A stretch of 64,000 bases of DNA, taken from the NCBI GenBank assembly GCA_964017145.1, contig OZ024846.1, forward strand, positions 2,666,001 to 2,730,000, in the 5' to 3' direction. The translations under genes and the position numbers were made by a program. Source of the DNA: Agrocybe praecox. Its lineage: Eukaryota; Basidiomycota; Agaricomycetes; Agaricales; Agrocybaceae. The notes under the pieces were generated by a model. The model did not search any database and was not told where the DNA came from. It was given only the letters and a program-made list of their open reading frames with translations. Each line of letters starts with the position of its first letter. The first letter of the stretch is position 1. Shown here piece by piece: positions 26,513 to 37,963 of this stretch.

Positions 26513-26894
26513 TCTGGTAAGGAATTCTGAGTGCAGAATGCTCGTACATGCTTTTACTTACTTTATACCATATTTTTGGTGATTAATAAGATTAGTAATT
26601 CTTCCCACACGACGTAAGCTTCGGTATGTTCAAGGCACTGGTAAGCATAATGGTTCTTACCAATGTGTACCACTGTCAGGTTTATATTTATCATAGGATA
26701 TTTACGTACCGCACTTCTTGCCTGCTTTGTGGGAGACCCCGTCACAAATATACCGCAATTCCTTTCTTAATATTCAGCTAACAAAACATGACGCACAATT
26801 TTTATTATGTTTGATTTGTCTCTATGGCGTTAATACGTCCAGGTGCGCATATCATGCAATTTACATTTTGGTCCTCACGGAAAGCCTTTAAAGC

Positions 26895-27590
26895 TGGTTA
26901 CGGTTGAAAGATGCAGGTCCATTGGGTTGGAATAACTCTTCGTATTCATCTGGGGAGGGATAAGCGAGACATTCATGTCTTTGAGCACCCGGGAGGGATA
27001 GCTCCACATGATGAGGTATACCATATTGATTAAGCACTGCCTGCATCATTGGGATCCAGTGAACATCTATTGGATAGACGATAGCAGAATTTGCTGCTCA
27101 TAAGAACTGCAGCTCGTGCTCATACACGAGGATAGGATATGTCTGACCGTAAGCTGCGCAAGGTAGATATCGTATGAGATACGTCGCTGTATAGCTTGGG
27201 ACTAAAAACTATTCACGTCACTCACATGCTATGGCTTGTCTCCTGACTCGTATCACAGAATCTGTCTAGGTAAGTCGCGTATTCGAGCACCCACAGATAG
27301 CAACTTCTTTATGAGACATATGTTGTCGTATAGTTGCCATTGATAGGATGTTCATCGGAGAGTGCATTGAGGTTGAATGGAATTCGTGGTCCAAAATAGG
27401 AATTTTGAAGCTCTTGCGTGGGATCTACTCTGTTTTCTCGAAACTTGGGGACCGATTGCAGTATAAACATTACTGGTGTGAGGTTGTACGTCTGTACTTT
27501 TATTTATATATGTAACTTTCTGAATGATTGACGTAGAAGGCAAAGTGTTGATTGGTAGCTGGACGATTTCCTTGATCTGGAATTTCTTCA
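26895..27590 (-). pseudogene. decayed unrecognised gene between the GST copies
   Basis: Read on the minus strand this stretch contains several blocks with convincing coding character broken by stops. From about 27410 down: QNSYFGPRIPFNLNALSDEH, then (after an in-frame TAA) WVLEYATYLDRFCDTSQE with a GTGAGT donor behind it, then TYLIRYLPCAAYGQTYPILV, then (after an in-frame TGA near 27100) a 69-codon run with DVHWIPMMQAVLNQYGIPHH and RHECLAYPSPDEYEELFQPN, ending in TAA near 26895. I do not recognise the family. At least two nonsense changes make a dead gene likely. It could be an ancient gene that was present in the duplicated GST unit. Confidence 0.45.
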
Positions 27591-27743
27591 CATGCCTAAA
27601 TAAGCTTAAAACTTGATATTTGGTTCAAATATTCGTAAACGGCATTCAGAGGTTTTCAATGAACATGAGTCTCTGAGCGTGGTCTTCATACAATAAATAA
27701 AATTTGTACAGATACGAAATATCCAATCTATCGGTATACATAG

Positions 27744-28545
27744 CTAGTTGGTAGCAGTGTAGTCATCAAGTCCCCGCAAGACAGAAGCCCATCGTCCATT
27801 CTGCCAGGCTGCTATCTTTCTCCATTGGTCCCCATCATTTCCCCACAGACGCTTAAAATATATCATGAAGCTACCCACAACTATATCTCCCCAAGAAATG
27901 GTGTCTCCTAGGATGAAAGGACCAATTGCGTCGGTGGCTACAAAAAATCCTTCGAGCTGTCCCAATGCCGCCTCAAATTTCTTCCAGTCTTCTGCTCGTT
28001 TTTCCCCATCTGATACAAGGTTCTCCAATTGGGTCCCGCACATGTCCTCAAATTTCTTGCGCAAGTAATCCTGGCTGATGGGATTCTGAACACTCCAAGT
28101 GTCAAAAAATGTGAGGCTGAGGAACGGTCCTATGGACATCATAAAGATCGCCTCGAACGCGGCTTGAAGCCCGATGGATTTATTGGGAAATATTGCCGGA
28201 GTATCAGGGTACGTCTTGTCGAGATATGCTGCAATTTGAAACGAATCGGCGAGATATACACCTGTGGTTGGGTCGAATATTGCGGGTAGAGAGTGGAAAT
28301 CGGTCCCGTCCGCCTTCTTGTCGGTCGGCTTGATGTTGTATTTCTTCGAATGTTCTTGGATGTGGCAGTATTCAACCCACTCAGTTTTATATGGCAAGCC
28401 TTTGTAATTGAGGCAGAATCTACTAGCTGGTGAGAAAGGTGACAGTACGTCCAGCGTAACTAGGGGCTCACCGAGTCTTCCACACATTTGGAGACAGTGC
28501 CTTTCCTGGAACGCCAGCTGGGGTGTCGTAGAGTATGATAGACAT
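27744..28545 (-). CDS. glutathione S-transferase, etherase-like, copy B
   Basis: Two exons on the minus strand, 28545-28472 and 28419-27744; 249 aa, the same length as copy A. The start MSIILYDTPAGVPGKALSPN leads to the intron after KTR and then FCLNYKGLPYKTEWVEYCHI. The glutathione-site region has SLPAIFDPTTGVYLADSFQI and the C-terminal domain GPFILGDTISWGDIVVGSF. The acceptor is chosen as ...CTAGTAG so that the frame matches copy A exactly; an earlier AG would add one residue. A cysteine replaces the serine of copy A just after the intron. Expected role and fold are as for copy A; the divergence suggests an old duplication with both copies still open. Confidence 0.87.
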
Positions 28546-28559
28546 GATTTTTGAAAGAA

Positions 28560-29690
28560 GATGGATGGGATTTACTGCTATTTGTAAGTAGCTGCTTCTG
28601 TTCTGTCGTCTCTTTATAACCATCTCTTCTACGCGTAGAAATTTGGCCATAGGGGCATTCGTAAGTGCAACCCAGATCCCCGACGCAGTCGCTATCCTTT
28701 TGCGCAGCCGTACTATAAATAGAATATCGATAAAGCACCCCGACTTACGCGTGCTCTTTTCTAGGCGTTTCACGCTTGGACCTCCCTTTCAATTATTTCA
28801 CAAATTATATACCAGGAGGGAAATTTTGACAGCGTTCAATGTCGCTATTGAAACGAAACGATGCCTATCAGAATAGATATCGTACCACAACAAGAATTCT
28901 CATAACCCATGCTGCGGTCGGCAATGCCGGCTTGACGCGCGTCTTTGCGTGGTCATTTTAAGTCTCAAATAGGATAAGATAGTTCTTGTTTATTCTCATA
29001 CATTCATGGAAGTGTAAATAATGGGGAGTAAAATACGCGGGATGACCGAGGCGTAGTACTAATCTATCCAATGACCCTCTTTGTCCATCAAAAGATCGCA
29101 GCATACATCGGGCAACATATCAATCTTCGAACGCTATGTCAGTGCTCAAGTTGGACGGAGAAGATGCATTGAAAGGTTATTATCATATTGAATTAATATT
29201 AACTATGTCGAAGAAAGCAAGCATCGGCTTCACGGTGGGTTCAGCCAAATATTTTCATCTTTCCTTGACCCTCTCTGCATCCTCAGAGCTAATTCGGCCA
29301 TATCAAGCGAGCCTTTGATTCCTTGCTAAATATGTGTTTTTTTAAATTAAAAAAACTTCTTGAACATGCTCCAACACAGTTCGAGAGCGACGCTGTGCAA
29401 GAATATCAACACAATCAACAGCCATTTTGATATCTCTACGAAGAGGTAGAATATCAAGCTTACAACTCACAGGTCCAAAATCTTTGCGTAATTACATTCT
29501 CCATTTTCAACATGCAGTTATTTGACCTTTGAATTTTATTTTATTTTTTGCAGCGCGATAGTCAAGTCTATATTGTATTGAGGAGTAACTTATCACTCAG
29601 CCAGTTTTCTCTTGCTTGTTTCTATTGATCCAGACTCGTTTCTAAACTGTGTCAGGTGTGTTTAGCGGAGTTTTATGGGCGCCGGTACAA
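28560..29690. other. intergenic stretch without a supported gene
   Basis: Upstream region of GST copy B followed by about 700 bases of AT-rich sequence with no domain-bearing frame. Confidence 0.4.
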
Positions 29691-29695
29691 TTTTG

Positions 29696-31324
29696 TATGG
29701 CAACAGGGACCCGCCAGCTTCGAAATTCAACTTGTTTGGCTTAATGCCGAATTTCGGCATGGTTAATTTTGAATTTCATTTTCCTATCCGCAATTTTACA
29801 AATCAATTACATGAACTCAGAACGTTTCTTTCAACTTTCCAGATCTCGCTTTTGATCCCCACATTTAATTTCTATTACTGGAGTGACCTCCTATGTAATC
29901 ATATATAAGTATCCCTTCAACTTAAGTATTTTCTATGATTCATGCAGTACCGTTTCTCCACCGTTTGCTACTCGGATCCTAGTGTCCTAGGCAAAGACAA
30001 CACAACATGGCTGTAAAGTACGTCAATTACTCACTGGGCTCATTAATCCGGAATTTTCAATGTGCGTAGAAAATCGGATAAAAGATCACGGAATTTTTTG
30101 GGCAAGATGTTCCTATGAATGTGGCTGAATAAGATTTGGCGCCCAAGACGAGCGTCAAACGTTTAAATGAGTTAATTGCATCGTTTGGAAGATTGAACAA
30201 AGGTACCATGTGATTGTTCCCAAATCCGTGAGTTTGCGCTATATCATAACATACTTTCCGTGAATCTTTAGCAATAGTTGAGTTGTTTAAATAAAGCTTA
30301 CATATTTGAAGTTCCGGGGCATTCTGGATGTTGAGTTGTACGCTATGGTAGCGTGCTGTGTGGTGAGTACGGCGGAGAAGTAATTTGTGTAAGCGGTGAC
30401 AACGTGAAATAACGAAATGAATCAGGACTCAAGAGTAACTCGAACGTACATGTAGTATCAATCGTTGGTTAAACCATTGATATTCAACGAAGCTCTGGTG
30501 GTGTTTCGGACAAGTTTCGGACGTTACTTTGTTCTGCGAGTTGTACCTCACGGTAGTATTTTTCAGTTTTGTGCGCAGTTTGTGTAGCAAGTGATATATT
30601 TATGACGGAAAGTTTTTTTTGCTTACCTGTGCATTTAATATATAATTGTGTGATACTTAAAATTTTAATCTTGACGTGATATAATGATATTGGGTATGTT
30701 TAAGAGGCACTCTGTAATTCGAGGTGCATGAGGCTGTACGAGACGCGCAAAACTATCAAATCAGTTCCGAGCATTACATGTGCGGCACGAGTGCGCTGTG
30801 CCGTACCTTTTTTACTCACTGACAACAAGACCCTTGACTATTGGTCGCGTTGACTTCAGAATATCTCAGAATACGCAGGACAGAGGGCTAATAGCTTTGA
30901 AAATTTAATAAATGAGCATTGTGCATACATCCGTTAGCGCAAACGCGAGCCGAAGCGAGACTAGCAAGGATCACTGGCAAGTTGCTGGCAAGGGTCTGGG
31001 AAATTTCTGGGAAAAGTTGACTTGACATTCCCATTCTTCTTTACCACCCTTCTGAATTTTGGTGACGAAGTCAAGTCGAATCAAATGATCCGTACACGGA
31101 GTCACCTAGACAGTGATATTAAAGATATTCCGAGCATTCTCATTGCACATCATGGGAGTATAAGAGTAATGATGATATTTGGAATATCGAAAGAGACGTT
31201 CTGAGTTCATCTAATTGATTTGTAAAAATCACGGATAGGAAAATGAAATCCAAAATTAACCATGCCGAAACTCGGCATTAAGCCAAACAAGTTGAATTTC
31301 GAAGCTGGCGGGTCCCTGTTGCCA
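29696..31324. mobile_element. candidate non-autonomous element with ~137-bp inverted arms
   Basis: The stretch starting ATGGCAACAGGGACCCGCC at 29696-29832 recurs in inverted orientation at 31188-31324 with only a few mismatches. The similarity stops sharply on the outer side at ATGGCAACA and fades on the inner side. Each arm contains the inner palindrome ATGCCGAA(A/C)TTCGGCAT-like sequence. The 1.35-kb interior is AT-rich and has no coding signal. This is the layout of a MITE-like or foldback element; I see no clear target-site duplication, so it could also be two copies of a repeat inserted head to head. Confidence 0.55.
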
Positions 31325-31329
31325 TAATT

Positions 31330-31415
31330 TTGATGATGCCACAAGCTTGCCGGTCTACATCGGAGTTCGAGGTTCCAATTGAAGTTGACGCGAAATTTGC
31401 CAGCGCACCAACCGC
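31330..31415 (+). repeat. dispersed repeat, copy 1 of 3
   Basis: Shares TGATGATGCC, a GGAGTTCGAGGTT-like middle and the end AATTTGCCAGC with stretches at about 35595-35675 and 43745-43830. All three lie in flanks of NACHT genes or of the BRCT pseudogene. Short and diverged; probably a remnant of an older element. Confidence 0.4.
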
Positions 31416-31529
31416 GCACATTGTCTTAGCTTGTTAATTTATCTTTCACGATCCTGCGAGTACGTTAACACTTCCTCATGTTTATTAATTTTCTGTGTCT
31501 CACCTATTATCTTCGACCGTCTTAGAACT

Positions 31530-31570
31530 CTTTTTTGTTTTTTTTTTGTTTTTTTTTTGTTTTTTTTTTG
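31530..31570 (+). repeat. T-rich microsatellite, (T10 G) repeated
   Basis: A run of T6 then three T10 tracts separated by single G, about 200 bp upstream of the first NACHT start. Slippage-prone; no function claimed. Confidence 0.8.
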
Positions 31571-31767
31571 CGTGGACTTGACCCGGACTGTCAAGCTTCG
31601 AAAGCTAGTCCGGGTTCCCATGTAGCACAGCCATCGTGATTTGATGGCGACGCCAGTGCTGTGGGAAATGCTCCTACTATTTTCCTGGAAACCTGTTTTT
31701 CCTTTATAGCTTTTGCTAAGCACTATAACCTTGCCATTCCTGTGAACATCCGCAGCTTCCACCCCAA

Positions 31768-34498
31768 ATGGCTACACAGGGTCCTAATATCGGCACCCAA
31801 TCAATGATATCTATGAGTAATGTTGTCGTAACCGGCGGAAATTTCACACAGCACATCGGAGTCAGTGGGCGAAAAGGTGCGTCACCAACAGATTCTAAGC
31901 AGAGGATTAATTCAATATTGTCAACAGCGGCATTCGACATCCTGAGGGAAGCTGTTGCGCACACTGCATTCCATGATTCCGGTGCCCATTTTGACAACCC
32001 AAAATGCCATCCGAATACACGCGTTGCAGTCCTTGATAGGATCATGAATTGGGTCCGTCTCTCCGATAGCGAAACCAGAGGAAGGCTCGTTATGTGGCTT
32101 ACGGGTGCTGCAGGGGCCGGAAAGTCGGCCATTGCTCAGAGTTTCATCGAGATGTGCCTTATACATGGTCTAGTCATCGCCAGCTTTTTTTTTTAGGAGA
32201 TCCGACTCCAGTAGGAATCACGCAGGGTCATTCATTGCAACTCTTGCCTACCAAGTTATTCAAGCAGTTCCCGCCGCTCGACAGGAAATCTTGGACGTCA
32301 TCGATGCCGATCCACTCATCTTGACAAAAAGTTTACGCCAGCAGTTTACTCAGTTAATAGCTCACCCCCTGCATGGTGCTTGCTCTTCGAATAACACATG
32401 GCCCACTGAATCATACCGTGTCATTGTAATTGATGGTCTAGACGAATGCGTTAATGTGGAAGGACGTCAAAATATCCTGCGAACGATATCCAACGCAGCT
32501 CTGGAGCTTAACTTACCCATCCTATTTCTTATAGCGAGTCGACCGGAACATGATATTAGCGTCGAATTCGCCTCGCGGGAAATGAAAAATATTTTTACAC
32601 GGGTATACTTGGACGACAACTACAAGCCTGACGAGGACATTTATAGATATCTTCATGATAGCTTTGTGGAAATTAGGAACACCCACCCTTTCCGATCGAG
32701 AATTCCTCCCATATGGCCTACCCCCCAAGCTGTACAAACCATCGTGCAAAAGGCATCCGGGCAATTTATCTACGCAGCAACCGTCATTCGCTTCGTCCAA
32801 TCCATCCGTCACCAACCTCATTATCAACTCGACGTTGTAAGGAATCTCAGACCAGCCGAGGGTGACTTACCCTTTGCGCATTTGGATGCACTTTATACGA
32901 AGATTCTTTCCTCTGCGGTGGACATAAAACGGGTGTTATATGCCCTTAGCGTCTATTCACATCGCATATTCAAGGACTCCAGGTTTAACATATCTGAGTT
33001 CATGTCACTTGATGCAGGGGAGCTCGACATTCTGTTCTGCGATCTTGGGGCCCTTGTATCAATCGAACGTTCCACAGTACGGATTCTGCACGCCTCGGTT
33101 CATGATTTCCTCCTGGATGAGCAGAGATCAAAAGATTATTTCATCGATATCGAGAAGTATCGTACACAGCATGTTCATAACATCCTTCGTCATGTGCTTC
33201 CAGATATTTCATTAACTCAAGAACAGATGGAAGCTCGAGTTCCATCGATCTACGACTTCTCGCGTCAGAACTTTCCTCTTTGTCGGAGCTCCGCCCAGTT
33301 ACTAGGAAGAGCTGATTATTTCCTTGTAGAGAAATTCCGCGAACTAGCCATCGCTGATCGCCGTCATGCAGTGTCCAAATTTATCTTTTCTGTTTGGTTA
33401 CCTTTTCTCAAACGCATGGTAATGTTGCATCCACTCCTATCCTATTGAAATTTATCTAATTCGCTTTTTTAGTCTCAGACAGATCAAAGATGGCTAGCCA
33501 TACTGCAACGATTAGAAAATCGGATTGATCAAATATTCCTTTCTATTATCCCTGATTATCACGCCTACGACTCCCTCAGAACCCTCCTATGCCTTCTTTG
33601 CCACTCCGACAAAGAGCAGCTGGTATCACTGTGCACGTTTCCTATCAAAGATCCCGGGATAATCAATAATTACGGTCGTTTATTCCACGGCATCTACTCG
33701 ATTGATCCTCTTGGCCTGAGTACCATAAATCTCAACCACGTCGGTACATATGACGATCAGTATCGGCAATGTGTTATCAGGTTCTTACAGGATCCCAAGC
33801 GTTCTGGCAAGTACGCTATAGAAGGATATACATACGCCAAAGCAGCATCCTTCTTCCTCCATCGTCTTCAAGAAGTGATTCCCTTATATGGCGATTCTAC
33901 TACCGATGAGGAGGAAATATCGTCCCGGCTCATGCAGAAAGAGAACATAGGGAAGATATCCTTCCACGGCGGCGACCGCAAGGCCAAAGAAGTTAATTTT
34001 GGCCTGGACATCTTCTTACTTCTTTGTTATATTATTCTCTTCCTTTCTCGGTCAGGGGCATCGGAGCAGCTCGTCCAACAAGTTGAGAATTATCACTATC
34101 ATTCGGTGTTGCAAGCCAAGTTTCCGAGGCTCGATGCTCTCCTACACCTGGCGATACGGAACTACCTCGAACGTGCCGGCGATCAGACTGCAGGAGGAGC
34201 GCCTGAAGCAAGTCACGGCCAATCAAATCCCGTTGAAGCGATTTCCAATCATTCGATTCCCGTTGAAGGTCCTGCGACTGAAACAGACCCAATCGAATCG
34301 ACACCGCAGGCGAGTTTTGTTGACGCGAATCCTAACTGGGCGCATTCAGTTGAAGGGTATTCACTTGGTACGTCTGGGAATGAAAGCAACTCCAACCAAG
34401 GATACCCGGCCGATACCAACATCATCCAAGCGTCTATAGTAACGGAACATAGTAAGCGTAGAAAACGTTTCTTCAGTAAGATATTTACGAGGAAGTAA
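31768..34498 (+). CDS. NACHT-domain STAND protein 1 (one frameshift)
   Basis: STAND ATPase of the fungal NLR-like class. ATG 31768 opens MATQGPNIGTQSMIS with the N-terminal motif NVVVTGGNFTQHIG. The P-loop GAAGAGKSA follows, and after it a run of ten T (32185-32194) shifts the frame by one base relative to paralogue 2, where the same place reads SFFFGRSD. The frame then continues open through Walker B (VIVIDGLDEC), LIASRPEHDI, GQFIYAATVIRF and the helical linker to 33418. An intron (33419-33472) leads to a last exon ending at 34498. The C-terminal part has the family block RFLQDPKRSGKYAIEGYTYA, a hydrophobic FLLLCYIILFLSRSGAS, and a polar repeat-like tail (NHSIPVEG and similar) ending in basic KRRKRFFSKIFTRK. 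The frameshift may be a read error, slippage or true inactivation. Confidence 0.8.
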
Positions 34499-34509
34499 TG
34501 TTTAATATA

Positions 34510-36080
34510 TATATACCTTGATTTTCGTAACTTATGATTTTTTTGGGTACAGCCCATATATGAAAAGTGAATTTCAGGGTATCAGACGCGAAACAGCGAT
34601 GGTGCACATGGTGCTCATACAGCCCAAAATCGCGACGCAAGAACGACAGTGTTGGTACTGAGCATACGCGAGTTGCAAAGTATAGGGAAACTCCTGGTAC
34701 CATTCCTCAATTATTGCGGGGACAGGGCCACGGCCAACAAAGATGCCGATGATCATAATTTCAACAACGATCGCTGCCGGTGTATTTTCCAACTGTCAAG
34801 ACTTCATAAGTCCAAGAACGAAGATACGCGCCATCGATAGGAAATTATTAAAATTAAAACGTATGAATTCATTTTCGACGTTGACTTAATGAGGCATGGT
34901 CCAACTTATGACGAAGAGCCGTAGAATTAGCTAGAAACAAAAGAATGCCAGCGATATGCGTAGTCCTGTGTGAGAACTGAAAGTCCATCCAGTAGGATCA
35001 GCGAGACATAGAATTCAGACGTGTAATCACACGTACTATGAGAGTGAAACATAAGGTGGTCACCGCGACATTGGAAAATTTGATGACGTTCATTATACAC
35101 GTCCCCGAACGGTTTCAGCATGAACGTTGGTAAAAACATGTTCGAAAAAGCATACCTAAAAGGCAAGACGTGCCATCGATAAATAGATCAAGGGAAGATC
35201 CGAAAAGATTTATGTGTTCTGCGTAACAGACGACGCGTAAAAAAGAACACAATTAAACGTAACAAATAAGGAAAAAAACCTTCATAAGTGATATACAGGT
35301 AAGGTGGTCATTAAAGCTGTCTCTATAATACGCTCACTTTCCTGCTGGAGTCGGAATGCCGGTGACGTTGAAACTTGAAAGGATGAAACAGTGAAAAAAT
35401 TAAGGCACTACTGAAAGGGAAACATGTGTATGAGTGGCTAAACATTTGGAAACTAAAAGTGAGAGGAGGGTAGAGTTAATATGGGATTAGGAAGGGCAGC
35501 AAAATAGTGACAAGAGCAAGGTGACGTCAGGTTCGATTCCTTTTCCTTTTGGACCCTCGGCACTGTTCGGGAACTCCAACATACATGGCCGAACTGATGG
35601 TGCCATGTCTGTTCACGTCGGAGTTGGATCGGGAGTATAACCGGAGTTTCATGTCCTAAATTTGCCAGCACATTGTTCTCTACTACTTGTTGCAAACTTA
35701 TTGCTATGCGCTCCGCACTGAAATCTCGCGATATGGCTACTCAAAGCTCGTTATTGAATCTTGCAGCAGGCTCACTGTCCTTCTATGTGATTTAGCAAAT
35801 GTTTGACACCCTCGCACGCGACAGGGAACCATCTCGGGACTCTCTGCTCTGTGGATGCGTGCTTGGTGATAGGCCGGAGTGCACTGCGAGTGAGCAGGCA
35901 GGCATTGACACTCCGCGCATTTGGATATGAAAGGATGGATGGGATTAATGGCGTGGGTGGAGTAAAAAGGTGGGAAGGGATGGACGGGTTGGGTTGGATG
36001 GGATGGGGAACAACGATTCAGGTGCGGGAGCGACGCTGGGGTGAGTTGGACAGACGGAATGGGGACTAGCATTGTTATGT
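34510..36080. other. intergenic stretch with one dispersed repeat copy
   Basis: No supported gene. Includes the second copy of the dispersed repeat (about 35595-35675) and a GGATGG-rich stretch (35930-36010) that leads directly into the BRCT duplicate. Confidence 0.4.
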
Positions 36081-36083
36081 CTG

Positions 36084-37165
36084 ACACCACCCCTCTTTCC
36101 TTGCAGGCATCAAATTTGCAGCTACGTTTTCCCGAAAGTCGACACATCTCCTATGTCCATCAGGGCAGGCCAGAAATTTGACAAGGGGCGCGAATCGGGC
36201 ACCCCAGTCGTTGGTCGGGAGTGGTTGGTTGAGATGGCTAATTCGGGGGATATACCGGATGGGAGGAGCTTTTTGGTTGACGGGTCAATTGTGCCCCTTG
36301 TTGAGATGGATGTTGATATGTATATGGAGAGGGATGGTGATGGGAGGAAGGATGGTGATGGGAAAGGGAAGGGAAAGGGAAAAGCGGTTGATTGGGATGG
36401 GGAGCGTGTTAAGATTACTGGTGTAGTTGACGATGGCGACGCTATGGATGTGCAAATGGAGAGTAACCTTTTGGATATCACTAATGGTGGGTTTCTTTTC
36501 TTTTCTTTTTGACGACCGTTTTTCATTGTTTTTTCTTCTTTTTTAGACATCTCCCATCATCTACATGCTTCCCTCAAAAATTATTTAAAAAATCGCAACC
36601 CCTCGAACGGGGAGATTCTATCATTGCTTCGGATACAAGATCACCGCCACCTGCACCTTTACCTGGGGGTGCTAATTCGTTTGGGTCTCCGCACCTCCTG
36701 CAAGTCTCCTCGTGTTCTATTAACGTCTCTTCGTCCTCCATCAACGTCTCGTCTTCGTTGGCGCCGTTAGGTCCTGAGGTGACCAGTCCCGCTGGCATAC
36801 CTCACCGACAAGAGTCATTTACGTATTCGTCCTCCCGTCAAGTTGAGTTAGCGCTCAACCCCAGTGCACCCGAGTCTCAGTCGCACTCAAACTCGATTTT
36901 GAAGCTCCAGCGACAGACGACGTCTTCGATGCGTGACGTCGGGCATGGACCAATGCAAGGCGAACGCATCCCCTCGTCCGCGTCGCCATCGCCTATGAAG
37001 ATCTACATACTGATGCAGAGGACGAACAGCCGGGAGTCGGTGTCTCCTGTTAAGATTGATATGGAGGCAGTGAGGGCGCTGCAGGATAGTATTGCGTCGC
37101 TTTTGGGGAAGAGGCCTGCTGATGGTGATGAGGGTGAGGGTGATGCGCCTGGGCTTGCAGGGAAC
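36084..37165 (+). pseudogene. duplicate of the BRCT4-to-tail part of the Dpb11-like gene
   Basis: Starting at ACACCACCCCTCTTTCC, which is intron sequence just before exon 9 in the parent gene, this block follows 18098-19195 nearly base for base, including the intron between exons 9 and 10 (GTGGGT donor at 36487). So it is a genomic, not an RNA-mediated, copy. A one-base deletion near 36165 (CCATCAGGGCAGG against CCATCCGGAACAGG) breaks the BRCT frame. The tail, from PPAPLPGGANSFG onward, is still open in pieces, and similarity ends at GGCTTGCAGG, about 37160. No promoter or BRCT1-3 is present. Not expected to make a checkpoint protein; a spliced tail-only product is conceivable but unsupported. 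Confidence 0.85.
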
Positions 37166-37438
37166 CTGGATGGAAAGTTCAAGCGAGCGCCTGGAATGTG
37201 ACACAACCGGGCTTAAAGCGAGAAGTGAAAAGAAATTCCTAGCTCGTCGAATGAGGGACTGGGTACGGGTGGGTGCATGCCAGGCCCTGGGTGTGGACGT
37301 TGCTCTGTTAAATACTTCGGTTCGATTTCCATATACAATTTAACCTGACTAAACCTTCATTTATGTCATTCGAGAATTGATTGTGGAAGTTTTATATGGA
37401 TAGCAAGACGGAAGATCTGGTATGTGATGCGTTTCGAA

Positions 37439-37870
37439 TTCCTCGATATATTTGCTTGAAGCTTTTCAATAGAATGCCAATACACGAACACGAGCTCGTG
37501 GAGATACGATTTCAACTTACCTCCAAGACACAAGCGGAAGAACCTATTTTCATTAATAGAGCTTTTCACCATGATCGGATTACGAGCGTTGGGATAGGTG
37601 GAAATTAACGCGCAAGCGGCAGATTAGCAGTGGTCATCGTCGGACCGAGGGAGGCGAGCAAGTTTAGATGCGATTGCTATATTGTTCGACGATGTTCCTT
37701 CGATTCGATTCGCCGGTTCAATCCCCTCCCTTGTATTTCACCTAAACGCACGGACTAGTGCACTCGACTCGTCTTTACGCGACGTTGCATGTTAGACCAC
37801 AAGGACTCCTAATAATAACTTGCGAAGCTCAAGGCTGTGTAAGATAAATATAAGTCCGCATATTATAACC
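37439..37870 (+). repeat. NACHT 5'-flank repeat, copy 1
   Basis: About 430 bases directly upstream of NACHT 2 are repeated at 42508-42920 directly upstream of truncated NACHT 3, starting at CCTCGATATATTT and ending at AAGATAAATATAAGTC, with scattered substitutions and a few indels. The block probably carries the promoter and was copied together with the gene. It holds a GGTTCAATCCC motif resembling a tRNA/SINE B-box, but no tRNA fold. Confidence 0.8.
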
Positions 37871-37963
37871 ATGGCGTGTCGCTGGCTGTGACTGGTGAGA
37901 CTCTTTGCTTTCCTTCCATCATCATTCCACATCCTTTTATTTTTCCTTGTCCTTACACTCGAA

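Noticed and set aside
35930..36010. GGATGG-rich stretch considered as telomere-like or G-quadruplex repeat
   Set aside because: The G runs are too short and the spacing irregular.
37715..37740. tRNA-like B-box GGTTCAATCCC, also at 42774; a similar GGTTCGATTCC at 35530
   Set aside because: No A-box at the right distance and no cloverleaf can be drawn, so no tRNA gene is called.
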